The notes beneath the pieces were generated by a model. It had not been told where the DNA came from. It ran no database searches and saw only the letters and a list, made by a program, of their open reading frames with translations. Source: MFD09286-c1 sp963701015 (GTDB taxonomy: Bacteria > Bacteroidota > Bacteroidia > Bacteroidales > DTGW01). From it: a stretch of 64,000 nucleotides of DNA. Within the stretch, counting starts at the first letter, position 1. The number at the start of each line of letters is the position of its first letter. The stretch is taken from assembly GCA_963701015.1 (NCBI GenBank), contig OY969556.1, positions 248,001-312,000 on the forward strand. The letters run 5' to 3'. The position numbers and the translations under genes were made by a program. Positions 1 to 8,274 of this stretch are shown in pieces.

Positions 1-338
1 ATGTTCATATGTATGGCTCGTGGAACGATTCGGATAAAATTGTAAAAGAATTAAATTTTATTCATGATAATAAAATCCCATTGATTGTAGGAGAGTTTGG
101 ATATAACTTTAACGATGGAAAAAATAACCTTACTTGCAAAGTTGATGCACCTTTACTGATTAAAACCTGCCAACAGCTTGGAATTGGTTATATGCCCTGG
201 TCGTGGTGCGGCAATAACAAAGAAAACCAATGGCTCGATTTGGTTTCACATTGGAATGATTTTACACCCTGGGGAAATTTGGTCTTTAATAGTGCCGATG
301 GTATTAAAAACACTTCAAAACCTTGTTCTATATTTTAA
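1..338 (+). CDS. Glycoside hydrolase family 5 protein, C-terminal end (partial)
   Basis: The reading frame is already open at the window edge (codons for Val-His precede the first visible Met), so this is the 3' end of a longer gene. It matches the last third of the GH5 cellulase/mannanase (beta/alpha)8 barrel. The strand-7 motif I-V-G-E-F-G, about 29 residues after the first visible Met, carries the expected catalytic nucleophile Glu. The strand-8 aromatic stretch M-P-W-S-W-C-G-N follows about 35 residues later. The preceding V-H-M-Y-G-S-W fits the strand-6 His/Tyr motif. GH5 enzymes hydrolyse beta-linked glucans or mannans; the mannanase-like W-S-W-x-G-N hints at mannan, but substrate cannot be settled from this fragment. 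A hairpin terminator follows within 50 bases. Confidence 0.85.
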   Translation, partial: VHMYGSWNDSDKIVKELNFIHDNKIPLIVGEFGYNFNDGKNNLTCKVDAPLLIKTCQQLGIGYMPWSWCGNNKENQWLDLVSHWNDFTPWGNLVFNSADGIKNTSKPCSIF

Positions 339-382
339 TATAGGACAGAAGTGTAAGGTTGTTGAAAGATGAACGAAAGAAT

Positions 383-434
383 GGAAACCGGATTTTTAAA
401 ATTTACATTTCTATTTATCCGGTTTCCCTTTTTC
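383..434. terminator. Bidirectional intrinsic terminator between convergent genes
   Basis: Arms GGAAACCGGAT (383-393) and ATCCGGTTTCC (417-427) are perfectly complementary with a 23-base A/T-rich loop, followed by CTTTTTCCC. It lies between the GH5 gene and the oppositely oriented TonB receptor and can serve both. Confidence 0.8.
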
Positions 435-445
435 CCGTTTACCAA

Positions 446-2932
446 TTACAAATCAAGCGGTACAGATATTTTAAAACTAATATTTCTGCCCATATTGTAA
501 ATCCCGGTTCCTGGACCGGTTAAATTTACTGGGTTACCAGATTTATTGATGTAAAAATCCATATATTTTAACCTGCTCATGTTCGACTGATAGGCAACAT
601 TGGTAATATTGCTTGCCAAAACCTGAATATTAAATAGCTTTTTACCATTCTTTCCAAGCACATCGGCTCCAATTCCGGCACCAAACAATGTATATCCGGG
701 TGTTACTGTTTCGGTATTATCTTGAAGATAGACCCTGTTTTGAGTTGCATAATGATCCATTTCTACTTTAAAGTAAATTGCTGAAAATCTGCCAATTTTT
801 TCTTTCACATCAGCACGTAATTCAGAATGAATATGGATAGGAGGTATAAATGGTAAATATTTTGAGCTGTCGGTTATTTGCACACCATTTCCGCCCTTGT
901 TTGCAGCATAAACTAAAGAAATTGCATTTTCGAAATGGAGCCAATCCAGAGGATGAGGGTGGATATCTAAATTTGCTTCGCCACCATATAAATCAGCATT
1001 CGATTGTAGAAATTTATATACCGGAACACTTGTAATTATTGAATCCTGTCCATTTGAATTTAGTAGCTTTTGATTAAAAATATAATTTGAAATATTATTA
1101 TTGAATAAGTCAACATAACCATTTACATGTTCGAAATTAACAAAAAAGCCCAGGTCTTCCTGAAGACTGAATTCAGGTTTATTCAAATCACCAATTTGAT
1201 ACATATCAGTGCCGGGATGAACCCCGTTTGCTGAAATTTCAGAAATATTGGGTGCTCTAAAACCTCTTGCAATATTGGCTTTAATTGAAAAATTTTCGTT
1301 GAAATTGTAAGTAAGTCCTGCGCTGCCTGTGATTCCAGAAAATACTTTTGAATATTTCGAAAATCTTTGTGAAGCACTAGTTGTATCGGTTGAATTTACC
1401 TGCATATCGAAACCTGTAATTGGATTAGTGCCAACATTCATAGCATCGTTATTAAATGAACGCGAATCATATCTTAATCCAGCACTTACATCGAGTTTGT
1501 TAAAATTCTTTTTAACCAGGGCAAATGGTCCAAAATCGAATTGTCGGTAATCGGGAATAATGAATTCTGTCCCTTTATTCAAATTGGTTTGGTACATACC
1601 GTTTACACCAATAGTAGTTTCCCATTCATTCCATTCCGGCAAATAATATTTTAAATCATAAGTATAGGAATTCAAAACTAGATATAAGCCTGCAACATCT
1701 GGCGCTAAAGGATGGCTGAATTCGCGACGTACATTTTGCTGAAAACCTAAAATCAACCCAATTTTTCCGGCATTTCCAAGAATAAAATTGTTTGATGAAT
1801 AAATCCGGTAGTGCTGAACATGTTGATGTAAAGTTTCAATTTTATAACTATTTAGTTCGGCATTTGAAACTATTGGTCTGATAGTATCATCATCTACGTC
1901 ATAAATTTGTTTAGTAAACTTATTGTTGGTTGCAGAATATCGACTACCATCTGGTATTTCTTGCAAATCATCAAATACTGAAAAGTTTAAATGCGAATAA
2001 CCCCAGCTCTTGTTCAAACCAAGCATTCCGGTAAAGTCAGTTTCGTTATATGCTGTACCAAAAACGCGTCCATCATTTTTGTTTTGATAGTCTTTTGCTT
2101 CCTTATGCGAAAGCCTGCCATTCCATACTAGACCATTGCTGTTACCTGCAAGTCCAATAGAACCGCTAAATAGGCCATTATTTGTTTGGAAGTTGCCTAA
2201 AACACTGCCTTTTATAGTTCCATTTGGAACGGTTGGAGCGGGTAATAAGTTTACCACACCTGCAATTGCATCAGAACCGTAAATAAGACTTGCCGGACCT
2301 TTTATTACTTCAATCCGGTTCACATCGTCATCGTCAACTTCAATGCCATGTTCGTCGCCCCATTGTTGTCCTTCCTGACGAACACCATCGTAAAGGGTTA
2401 AAACTCTGTTGTAACCTAAACCATGAATGAAAGGTTTGGATACATTTGGCCCAGTTGTTACCGCACTTATTCCTGGCATTGTTGCTATTGCATCAATTAT
2501 ATTTGTACTTGGCACCTGTTCTATTTCTTTGTGGCTTAATGCTATAATTGGTACCGGGTTTCGGCGAATTTCAACTGCCTTCGACGAACCTGTTACTACA
2601 ACTTCATTAAGTTCGGCAACACTTTCTTCTAACTTAAAATCCATTGTTGAGACTGATGACAGGTTTATATTCTCAATTACGGTTTTATAACCAACATAGC
2701 TAATTTCTATACCAACGCTTGTGGCTGGTAAATTATCAATTCTATAATTCCCGGCAGTATCAGTTAGTGTGCCTGTTTTTAAATCGGGGATATATACGGT
2801 TGCACCTATTACAGCCTCGTCAGTGGTTTTGTCGGTGACTTTTCCGGTTAATGTTACTTTTATCGGATTAGCCTCGGAAAATGATATGCTGCAAATAAAT
2901 ATAGATAATATAATTGTATATACTGTTTTCAT
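446..2932 (-). CDS. TonB-dependent outer-membrane receptor with carboxypeptidase-regulatory-like domain
   Basis: An 828-residue outer-membrane import receptor. The order is signal peptide (about 1-21), CarboxypepD_reg-like beta-sandwich (about 26-110, with the typical G-K-V-T-D and G-A-T-V-Y motifs), TonB plug (about 118-230, including R-I-E-V-I-K-G-P-A-S-L-I-Y-G), and a 22-strand barrel to the C-terminus. The plug has an acidic/His segment (G-D-E-H-G-I-E-V-D-D-D-D) that could bind a metal ion. The small gene upstream on the same strand encodes a His/Cys protein resembling DUF2946, a family often found beside metal receptors. Copper or zinc uptake is therefore a reasonable inference. There is no SusD partner, which argues against a glycan substrate. 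Length and domain order are complete. Confidence 0.9.
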   Translation of the reverse strand: MKTVYTIILSIFICSISFSEANPIKVTLTGKVTDKTTDEAVIGATVYIPDLKTGTLTDTAGNYRIDNLPATSVGIEISYVGYKTVIENINLSSVSTMDFKLEESVAELNEVVVTGSSKAVEIRRNPVPIIALSHKEIEQVPSTNIIDAIATMPGISAVTTGPNVSKPFIHGLGYNRVLTLYDGVRQEGQQWGDEHGIEVDDDDVNRIEVIKGPASLIYGSDAIAGVVNLLPAPTVPNGTIKGSVLGNFQTNNGLFSGSIGLAGNSNGLVWNGRLSHKEAKDYQNKNDGRVFGTAYNETDFTGMLGLNKSWGYSHLNFSVFDDLQEIPDGSRYSATNNKFTKQIYDVDDDTIRPIVSNAELNSYKIETLHQHVQHYRIYSSNNFILGNAGKIGLILGFQQNVRREFSHPLAPDVAGLYLVLNSYTYDLKYYLPEWNEWETTIGVNGMYQTNLNKGTEFIIPDYRQFDFGPFALVKKNFNKLDVSAGLRYDSRSFNNDAMNVGTNPITGFDMQVNSTDTTSASQRFSKYSKVFSGITGSAGLTYNFNENFSIKANIARGFRAPNISEISANGVHPGTDMYQIGDLNKPEFSLQEDLGFFVNFEHVNGYVDLFNNNISNYIFNQKLLNSNGQDSIITSVPVYKFLQSNADLYGGEANLDIHPHPLDWLHFENAISLVYAANKGGNGVQITDSSKYLPFIPPIHIHSELRADVKEKIGRFSAIYFKVEMDHYATQNRVYLQDNTETVTPGYTLFGAGIGADVLGKNGKKLFNIQVLASNITNVAYQSNMSRLKYMDFYINKSGNPVNLTGPGTGIYNMGRNISFKISVPLDL

Positions 2933-3061
2933 AATATTGTTTCAAATTTGATTAAATTTCTAGTTAAGCCCTTATATTCAATATATTAATAATACATTGG
3001 AAATTAAAATTTGCTTTTTATAAGTAAAATTTAATTGGAATTGAATATTTATTTTTGAAGC

Positions 3062-3385
3062 TTAAGCTAAGGCAGGAGGAGCACGGTGTTGGAAACAACA
3101 GAATGATTTTGATGTTATTGAATTGGAAAAATCGAATGTATGAATAAATGTGGCTAACTGATAAGATTTAAATGGTTCGTTATTTTTTGTAATAACATTA
3201 ACAAATTCGAACTGGCATATAAGGCAATTCTCATCTGTTTTATGTATCGTTAGCTTATGATTAGTATTTAATGAAAAGTATGTTACTAATTTATGGGTAT
3301 GAACTGTCTTCAACACCATGGGGTTGAGCAGGAGAGCTAAATGAAAAGCTGTTAATAAAATTATATTTAACTTCCTTTTATTCAA
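3062..3385 (-). CDS. Small membrane-anchored His/Cys protein, DUF2946-like
   Basis: A 107-residue protein with one N-terminal hydrophobic segment (about residues 7-27), several His residues in the T-V-H-T-H-K stretch, a C-L-I-C-Q-F-E-F motif, and a C-terminus ending R-A-P-P-A-L-A. A hydrophobic start, central CxxC and terminal R-(A/G)-P-P are the hallmarks I associate with DUF2946 and its Bacteroidota counterparts, often placed next to TonB metal receptors. It is transcribed towards the receptor gene with a 129-base gap. The IS end lies only 80 bases upstream of its start, so its native promoter may have been displaced or replaced. No enzymatic function is claimed. Confidence 0.6.
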   Translation of the reverse strand: MNKRKLNIILLTAFHLALLLNPMVLKTVHTHKLVTYFSLNTNHKLTIHKTDENCLICQFEFVNVITKNNEPFKSYQLATFIHTFDFSNSITSKSFCCFQHRAPPALA

Positions 3386-3465
3386 ATGGTTTTAAATTTT
3401 TTATGAAAAACAAAGTTACAGTGATTTTGTTTATATCAATATTTTTAAGGTAGTTAAAAAAAAAA

Positions 3466-5293
3466 GAGGCCGTCTCAAAAGTAAAAATGAGATGGTCTTT
3501 TTTTGGTTAAAAAACGTAGAATTTTTTTGAACTGATCAAAATGTTTTATGGTAGATTATTTTTTTGTTTGATCGATTTAGATTTTTTTGATAATAATTTA
3601 ATAATTACGATATAGGACATTTGTTGCCTTCCTAAGAGGATGGCAAAGCAGCCTATGCTGCTCTTTTTGCTAAATTGTGTGCCAACGCTAGTAAGCCCAT
3701 TTCAATTTCTGTTTTTAACATTCCTTTAAGTCCAAAACGCTTAAATCCTTTATTAAACTTGATATTGGCAAAAACGGGTTCAACATCAACCCCTCTTTTA
3801 CTTCGGTAGTAAAGCCCTTGCTCACTCTTCAAGCGTTCTGATGCTTGGGCCTTTAGTCGGTTTAGATTATGATTAATTTCTATTATTTTATTCTTCTTAC
3901 TTTTATGACAAGCTCCACGCAATGGGCATGTACTGCAATTAATAGCTTGGTAACGAGATATTTGTTGCTCAAAACCGTTTTCTGTAACTCGTTTGATTGA
4001 GCCAATGTAATTCATCGGTTGACCCATTGGACAATAGTAGCAGTTCTTTTCAGAGTTGTAGAATAAATTGCTATTGAGAGAGTTCTTAATTTTGCGTTGA
4101 TCTTTGTCAAAATAGTTAAACTTTATATAAGCGTCTATTTTTGCCTTTTCTAACAATGCGTAATTTTCTTCTGAACCATAACCAGCATCTGCCACAGCTA
4201 CTTTAGGATAATTGTTATACAGGGTGTGGAACTGTTCCAAATGAGGCCTTAATGTGGTTGTATCGGTTGGATTGGGGTGATGGCTATAGTTTACAATATA
4301 TTGATTATTAGTGCTTATCTGAACATTATATCCTGGTTTCAACTGACCGTTTTTCATGTGATCTTCTTTCATTCGCATGAAGGTTGCCCCAGGGTCTGTT
4401 TTACTATACGAGTTCCGTTTGCCTAATATCTGCTCTTGCTCCTTGTACTTGTTGAGATTTTGTGGCCAATGTTGGCGAGCGTAATTTAATTTCTGTCTTA
4501 CTTTCTTGTCAACCTTTTTATCAGATAATGCTTGATCTATTTGATTAATAGTCCGTTTTACTTTTTCTGCATCTATTTGGGTAAAGTCAACATTATCTGT
4601 ATCTTGTAATTCCTCTTTGGCTAACGATTGGGTATAATCCCATAACTCTTTTAGTTGTGCCACCATTTTCTCCTTATTGGTCTTTATGGAATTGCCCCAA
4701 ACGAAAGTATAACGATTAGCCTTGGATTCTATTTTGGTCCCATCAACATAGATTTCCTGAAGGCTTACATGTCCCGATTCCACTAATAACATGACTACTT
4801 GTGCAAATATTTCTTTTAAAACATTTTTGAGCCTATCACTTCTAAATCGATTAAGTGTATTATGATCAGGGTGGTTCATAGCACTCAGCCACATAAAATG
4901 AATGTTCTCTTTTAAGGCTGTTTCCATTTTACGACTACTATATACATTGTTCAGGTAACTGTATATAAGAACCTTCAGCAACATCCGAGGATGATAGCTT
5001 GAGGTGCCACCTCCTTTATATTGTTTATGCAATGCATCAGCGTTAATACTGTCAATGACTTTGTTTACAACCCGAACTGGATGGTTTGCATCTATGAACT
5101 CCTCCAGTGATGGGGGAAGTAACATGATTTGATTGGGACTGTAGTCTTTAAAAACTACTTTTGATCTTTGGTTATACATGTCTCATACTTTTGATAATGA
5201 GACAACTAAACAAGATAAATGATTAAATTAATGAGCCTTTTTTATGAACTTTTTATTAACAAAAAAAGGTGCCTCGACTTTTGAGACACCTTC
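3466..5293 (-). mobile_element. IS1182-family insertion sequence, copy 1
   Basis: A 1828-base element with one transposase gene. Imperfect terminal inverted repeats are GAAGGTGTCTCAAAAGT (transposase-proximal end, at 5293) and GAGGCCGTCTCAAAAGT (at 3466), matching at 14 of 17 positions. The ends were set by comparison with copy 2 at 31051-32878, which reads identically wherever I compared them. No convincing target duplication is visible (TTGAA beyond one end, a run of ten A/T beyond the other). The element ends 16 bases from the 3' end of the protease gene. Confidence 0.9.
3653..5179 (-). CDS. IS1182-family DDE transposase
   Basis: A 508-residue transposase. The N-terminal region has the IS1182/IS5-like signature with H-P-V-R-V-V-N-K and the S-Y-H-P-R-M-L-L-K segment (DUF772-like). 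The catalytic domain carries V-D-G-T-K-I-E-S (first Asp) and A-D-A-G-Y-G-S-E-E-N (second Asp), followed by a Cys-rich stretch (C-x2-C ... C-S-T-C-P-L-R-G-A-C) and a C-terminal R-S-K-R-G-V-D-V-E-P-V-F-A-N-I-K segment with the third acidic residue. It is full length and identical in translation to the second copy, so it is probably active or very recently active. Confidence 0.95.
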   Translation of the reverse strand: MYNQRSKVVFKDYSPNQIMLLPPSLEEFIDANHPVRVVNKVIDSINADALHKQYKGGGTSSYHPRMLLKVLIYSYLNNVYSSRKMETALKENIHFMWLSAMNHPDHNTLNRFRSDRLKNVLKEIFAQVVMLLVESGHVSLQEIYVDGTKIESKANRYTFVWGNSIKTNKEKMVAQLKELWDYTQSLAKEELQDTDNVDFTQIDAEKVKRTINQIDQALSDKKVDKKVRQKLNYARQHWPQNLNKYKEQEQILGKRNSYSKTDPGATFMRMKEDHMKNGQLKPGYNVQISTNNQYIVNYSHHPNPTDTTTLRPHLEQFHTLYNNYPKVAVADAGYGSEENYALLEKAKIDAYIKFNYFDKDQRKIKNSLNSNLFYNSEKNCYYCPMGQPMNYIGSIKRVTENGFEQQISRYQAINCSTCPLRGACHKSKKNKIIEINHNLNRLKAQASERLKSEQGLYYRSKRGVDVEPVFANIKFNKGFKRFGLKGMLKTEIEMGLLALAHNLAKRAA

Positions 5294-5309
5294 TTCAATT
5301 AATTTTTTT

Positions 5310-6101
5310 TTACTTTTTCTTTTTTGCTGACACAGGATTAACTTCTACCATTCGTATTGTCCAAAAATCGTCTGATAAATTTTCGTTGGTTAAATAATCG
5401 TAAGGCATTGTAAAGTAGCCTTTCATCCCCCAGTCGGTGCCCCAACTGTTCCTAATGAAAAATCTTTTCGAAGCATCATCGTATCCAACGGCAACAACAG
5501 CATGTCCCCCCATTAGTTTTTCATTCTTTTTCGGAAGATTTAAAACACCTGATTTAGCTACCGCCTGACTTTCGAATGATGAATATACCGAAAATCCTAA
5601 AACAAATGGGAATCCTTCAGCTAAGCAAGCTTTCATATCGTTAATATTTCTATTAACACGATGGTATGAAAGTACCTGATGTTTTAAAGCTTCGGTATAA
5701 CAAGTTGTACTAGGTTTTTTCGTAAACACACTTTCATTATAAGGCCAAAGTTTTTCAGGACAAACACCTTGTTTATTAACAGTTTTAATACCATCGCGGA
5801 TCATTGCGCCGTTATCAGTTGCAACGGTGTGTTCAATTACCCTTTCGTTATAATAAATGAATAAACGCGATGGCATAAAATCTTTGGCTTTTTGTTTTAT
5901 TAATTCAAATTCAAAAGCAGCTCCAATTGCATTTGCCGAACAACTTCCTAAGTTTCCCTGGTCATATGGCGTTGGAAATAATGGGCGTAAATCAACTTTT
6001 GCAGGAGGTTTTGCAAGCATCTTTTTCGAAGCAGTATAAAAAAAGTCGCGATGGTCGGGGAGGTCGGGTTTCCAACCATAATTTTTTTTAAAATGGCCCA
6101 T
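5310..6101 (-). CDS. Papain-like (C1 family) cysteine peptidase
   Basis: A 263-residue protein with the complete papain catalytic set: Cys54 in Y-D-Q-G-N-L-G-S-C-S-A-N-A (with the oxyanion Gln48), His200 in G-G-H-A-V-V-A-V-G-Y-D, and Asn218 in I-R-N-S-W-G-T-D-W-G. The start M-G-H-F-K-K-N-Y-G-W-K-P-D-L-P-D-H-R-D matches the compact bacterial C1 proteins that lack a pro-domain. There is no signal peptide, so a cytoplasmic enzyme is likely unless a non-classical route exists. The Lys-rich tail K-K-K-K ends the protein just before the IS, so its own terminator may have been lost. The natural substrate is unknown. Confidence 0.88.
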   Translation of the reverse strand: MGHFKKNYGWKPDLPDHRDFFYTASKKMLAKPPAKVDLRPLFPTPYDQGNLGSCSANAIGAAFEFELIKQKAKDFMPSRLFIYYNERVIEHTVATDNGAMIRDGIKTVNKQGVCPEKLWPYNESVFTKKPSTTCYTEALKHQVLSYHRVNRNINDMKACLAEGFPFVLGFSVYSSFESQAVAKSGVLNLPKKNEKLMGGHAVVAVGYDDASKRFFIRNSWGTDWGMKGYFTMPYDYLTNENLSDDFWTIRMVEVNPVSAKKKK

Positions 6102-6308
6102 AAGTATTATTAATTTAGGTTTTGCTTACTCTGTTAACAGCTTTTCAGCAACCGCTGATGATCAATGATTAATAGATGTTTATAAATTTCAAACGAATAA
6201 AGTAACCTCAATTTTTTATTTTTTTAATAAAATTAGGTCGTATTTTTTCATTTATATAGAATACTGCTTATTTTTATACCTTTTTGAAAAGCATTAAATT
6301 ATACTAAC
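6102..6308. promoter_or_regulatory. Divergent intergenic region
   Basis: A 207-base A/T-rich spacer between the divergent protease and GH13 genes. It must hold both promoters. I see no clear TTTG/TAnnTTTG pair and no Shine-Dalgarno site in front of either start. Confidence 0.4.
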
Positions 6309-8090
6309 ATGACTAAATCAAAAATTATTAAGCCATTGATTGTTGCATCATTTGTATGTTTAATTATTACAAGTTGCACAAACAAAACTTCTGAGAATAA
6401 TAATATTGTTTCATCCGAAATTACTGGACAATGCACTGCCCCTCCTGATTTTCCGAAATGGGTCGATCATGCCGTGTTTTATCAAATTTATCCGCAATCA
6501 TTTTACGATTCTAATGGCGATGGAATAGGTGATTTGAAAGGGATTACAGAAAAATTGGATTATATAAAAAGTCTTGGGGTTGATGCCATTTGGATTAACC
6601 CATTCTTTGAATCTCCATTTTGCGATGGCGGTTATGATATTTCGGACTATTATAAAGTAGCTCCACGCTATGGAACTAACGAAGACGCTAAAAAGCTTTT
6701 TGAAGAGGCTCATAAAAGAGGATTAAGAATATTATTTGATTTTGTTGCAAGTTATACATCAATTGATAATCCTTGGTTCAAGACATCGGCTGAACAAAAA
6801 AAGAATAAATATTCTAATTGGTACATATGGACAGATAATACCTGGATGAACCCTCCTGATGAATTCAAAAATTTATTTGTTAAGGGTTTCGGTACGAGAA
6901 ATGGTCAGTACATGCTTAATTTCTATTATTGTGAACCAGCTTTAAATTATGGATTTGCAAATCCTGATAGCACACAGAAATGGGAATTGCCTATCAATAA
7001 TCCGGATGTATTGGCTATGCGTGCAGAAATGAAAAATGTTGTAAAATTTTGGATGGACCTTGGTGCTGATGGCTTTCGTGCCGATATGGCTGGGGCATTG
7101 GTTAAATCGACAAATAGCAAAGGTGATGAACAATTTTTTAATACCCGTGAGGAAGGAACAAAACAGTTCTGGCGCGAAATAAGATCGATGTTTAAAAAGG
7201 ATTATCCTGAAGCTTTTATGATTTCGGAATGGTCGTATCCTTCATCAGCTATCAGTGGCGGTTTTCATGCCGATTTTTTCCATTGGTTCGATGGCTTTAA
7301 CGATTTATTTCAAAAAGAAAGCTGGCGAATTTTAAATGGTTATTCCTCAGGCCATAGTTATTTCGACAAGGAAGGAAAGGGAAATATTACTTACTTTTTA
7401 AAGAATTATCTACAACAATACAACCAGGTAAAAGGAAAAGGATATATTTCGCTTCCACTTGGGAACCATGATAATGCTCGTTTAGCAAACCATCGTTCCG
7501 ATGACGATTTGGAAATAATTTATGCTTTTGGCTTGACGATGCCCGGTGTTACATTCTTATATTATGGAAATGAAATTGGAATGCGTCAACTTGGTGCAGA
7601 TTGGCCACAAGTTGAAGGAGCATATCGTCCACGCAATGGAGCCCGCACACCAATGCAATGGAGCAAAGGCAAAAACCTGGGATTTTCTACTGCTAATGCT
7701 GACAAATTATATTTACCTGTTGATACTGAAAAGGATGCTCCAACAGTTGATGTACAGGAAAAAGATACAAACTCATTGCTTAACCGCACACGAAGGTTAA
7801 TTGCATTAAAACATAGCGAACCTGCTTTAGCTGCATATGCTGAATTTTCGGTTCTGTATGCAAAAGAAAATTCGTATCCTTTTATTTATGCACGTTCTTT
7901 AGGCAAAGATGTAGTTATTGTAATTTTAAACCCTGCAGGACAAAATAATTCAGCTGATTTTGATATTAATATTCCATTTAAGGATATGAAATTGCTGGCT
8001 GGTTCTAAAATTGATTATTCGCATAATGGAAATAATGTGTCAATAAAAATTCCGGGAAGAAAATATGCAATTTACAGATTAATTGAGTAG
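6309..8090 (+). CDS. GH13 alpha-amylase family lipoprotein
   Basis: A 593-residue glycoside hydrolase. Signal peptide II with lipobox I-I-T-S-C, so Cys23 is lipidated. The (beta/alpha)8 barrel starts at V-F-Y-Q-I-Y-P-Q-S-F (about 56). Region II gives the nucleophile Asp259 (D-G-F-R-A-D-M), region III the acid/base Glu307 (M-I-S-E-W-S), and region IV His387-Asp388 (L-G-N-H-D-N-A). Region I is unusual: D-F-V-A-S-Y-T-S replaces the common D-x-V-x-N-H-T-S, so the conserved Asn-His pair of the -1 subsite is Ser-Tyr. Overall layout resembles oligo-1,6-glucosidase or trehalose synthase relatives acting on short alpha-glucosides. It stands alone, without a SusCD pair, so the substrate is open. Confidence 0.88.
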   Translation: MTKSKIIKPLIVASFVCLIITSCTNKTSENNNIVSSEITGQCTAPPDFPKWVDHAVFYQIYPQSFYDSNGDGIGDLKGITEKLDYIKSLGVDAIWINPFFESPFCDGGYDISDYYKVAPRYGTNEDAKKLFEEAHKRGLRILFDFVASYTSIDNPWFKTSAEQKKNKYSNWYIWTDNTWMNPPDEFKNLFVKGFGTRNGQYMLNFYYCEPALNYGFANPDSTQKWELPINNPDVLAMRAEMKNVVKFWMDLGADGFRADMAGALVKSTNSKGDEQFFNTREEGTKQFWREIRSMFKKDYPEAFMISEWSYPSSAISGGFHADFFHWFDGFNDLFQKESWRILNGYSSGHSYFDKEGKGNITYFLKNYLQQYNQVKGKGYISLPLGNHDNARLANHRSDDDLEIIYAFGLTMPGVTFLYYGNEIGMRQLGADWPQVEGAYRPRNGARTPMQWSKGKNLGFSTANADKLYLPVDTEKDAPTVDVQEKDTNSLLNRTRRLIALKHSEPALAAYAEFSVLYAKENSYPFIYARSLGKDVVIVILNPAGQNNSADFDINIPFKDMKLLAGSKIDYSHNGNNVSIKIPGRKYAIYRLIE

Positions 8091-8274
8091 TAAATTGTTA
8101 TATTTTTTGAATATTTGAACCTTTCTTTTGGTTTTCAATTTCAAAATAAATTGTAGTTTTAAATAAAATATACAATTATTAACACTTTGCTGAAAGTTAT
8201 TTTATAAAATTTATTTTATTTTGGTGCTTTTAATTTTCAAAGGAATAAAATCCGATATTAATACTAAATTATAA

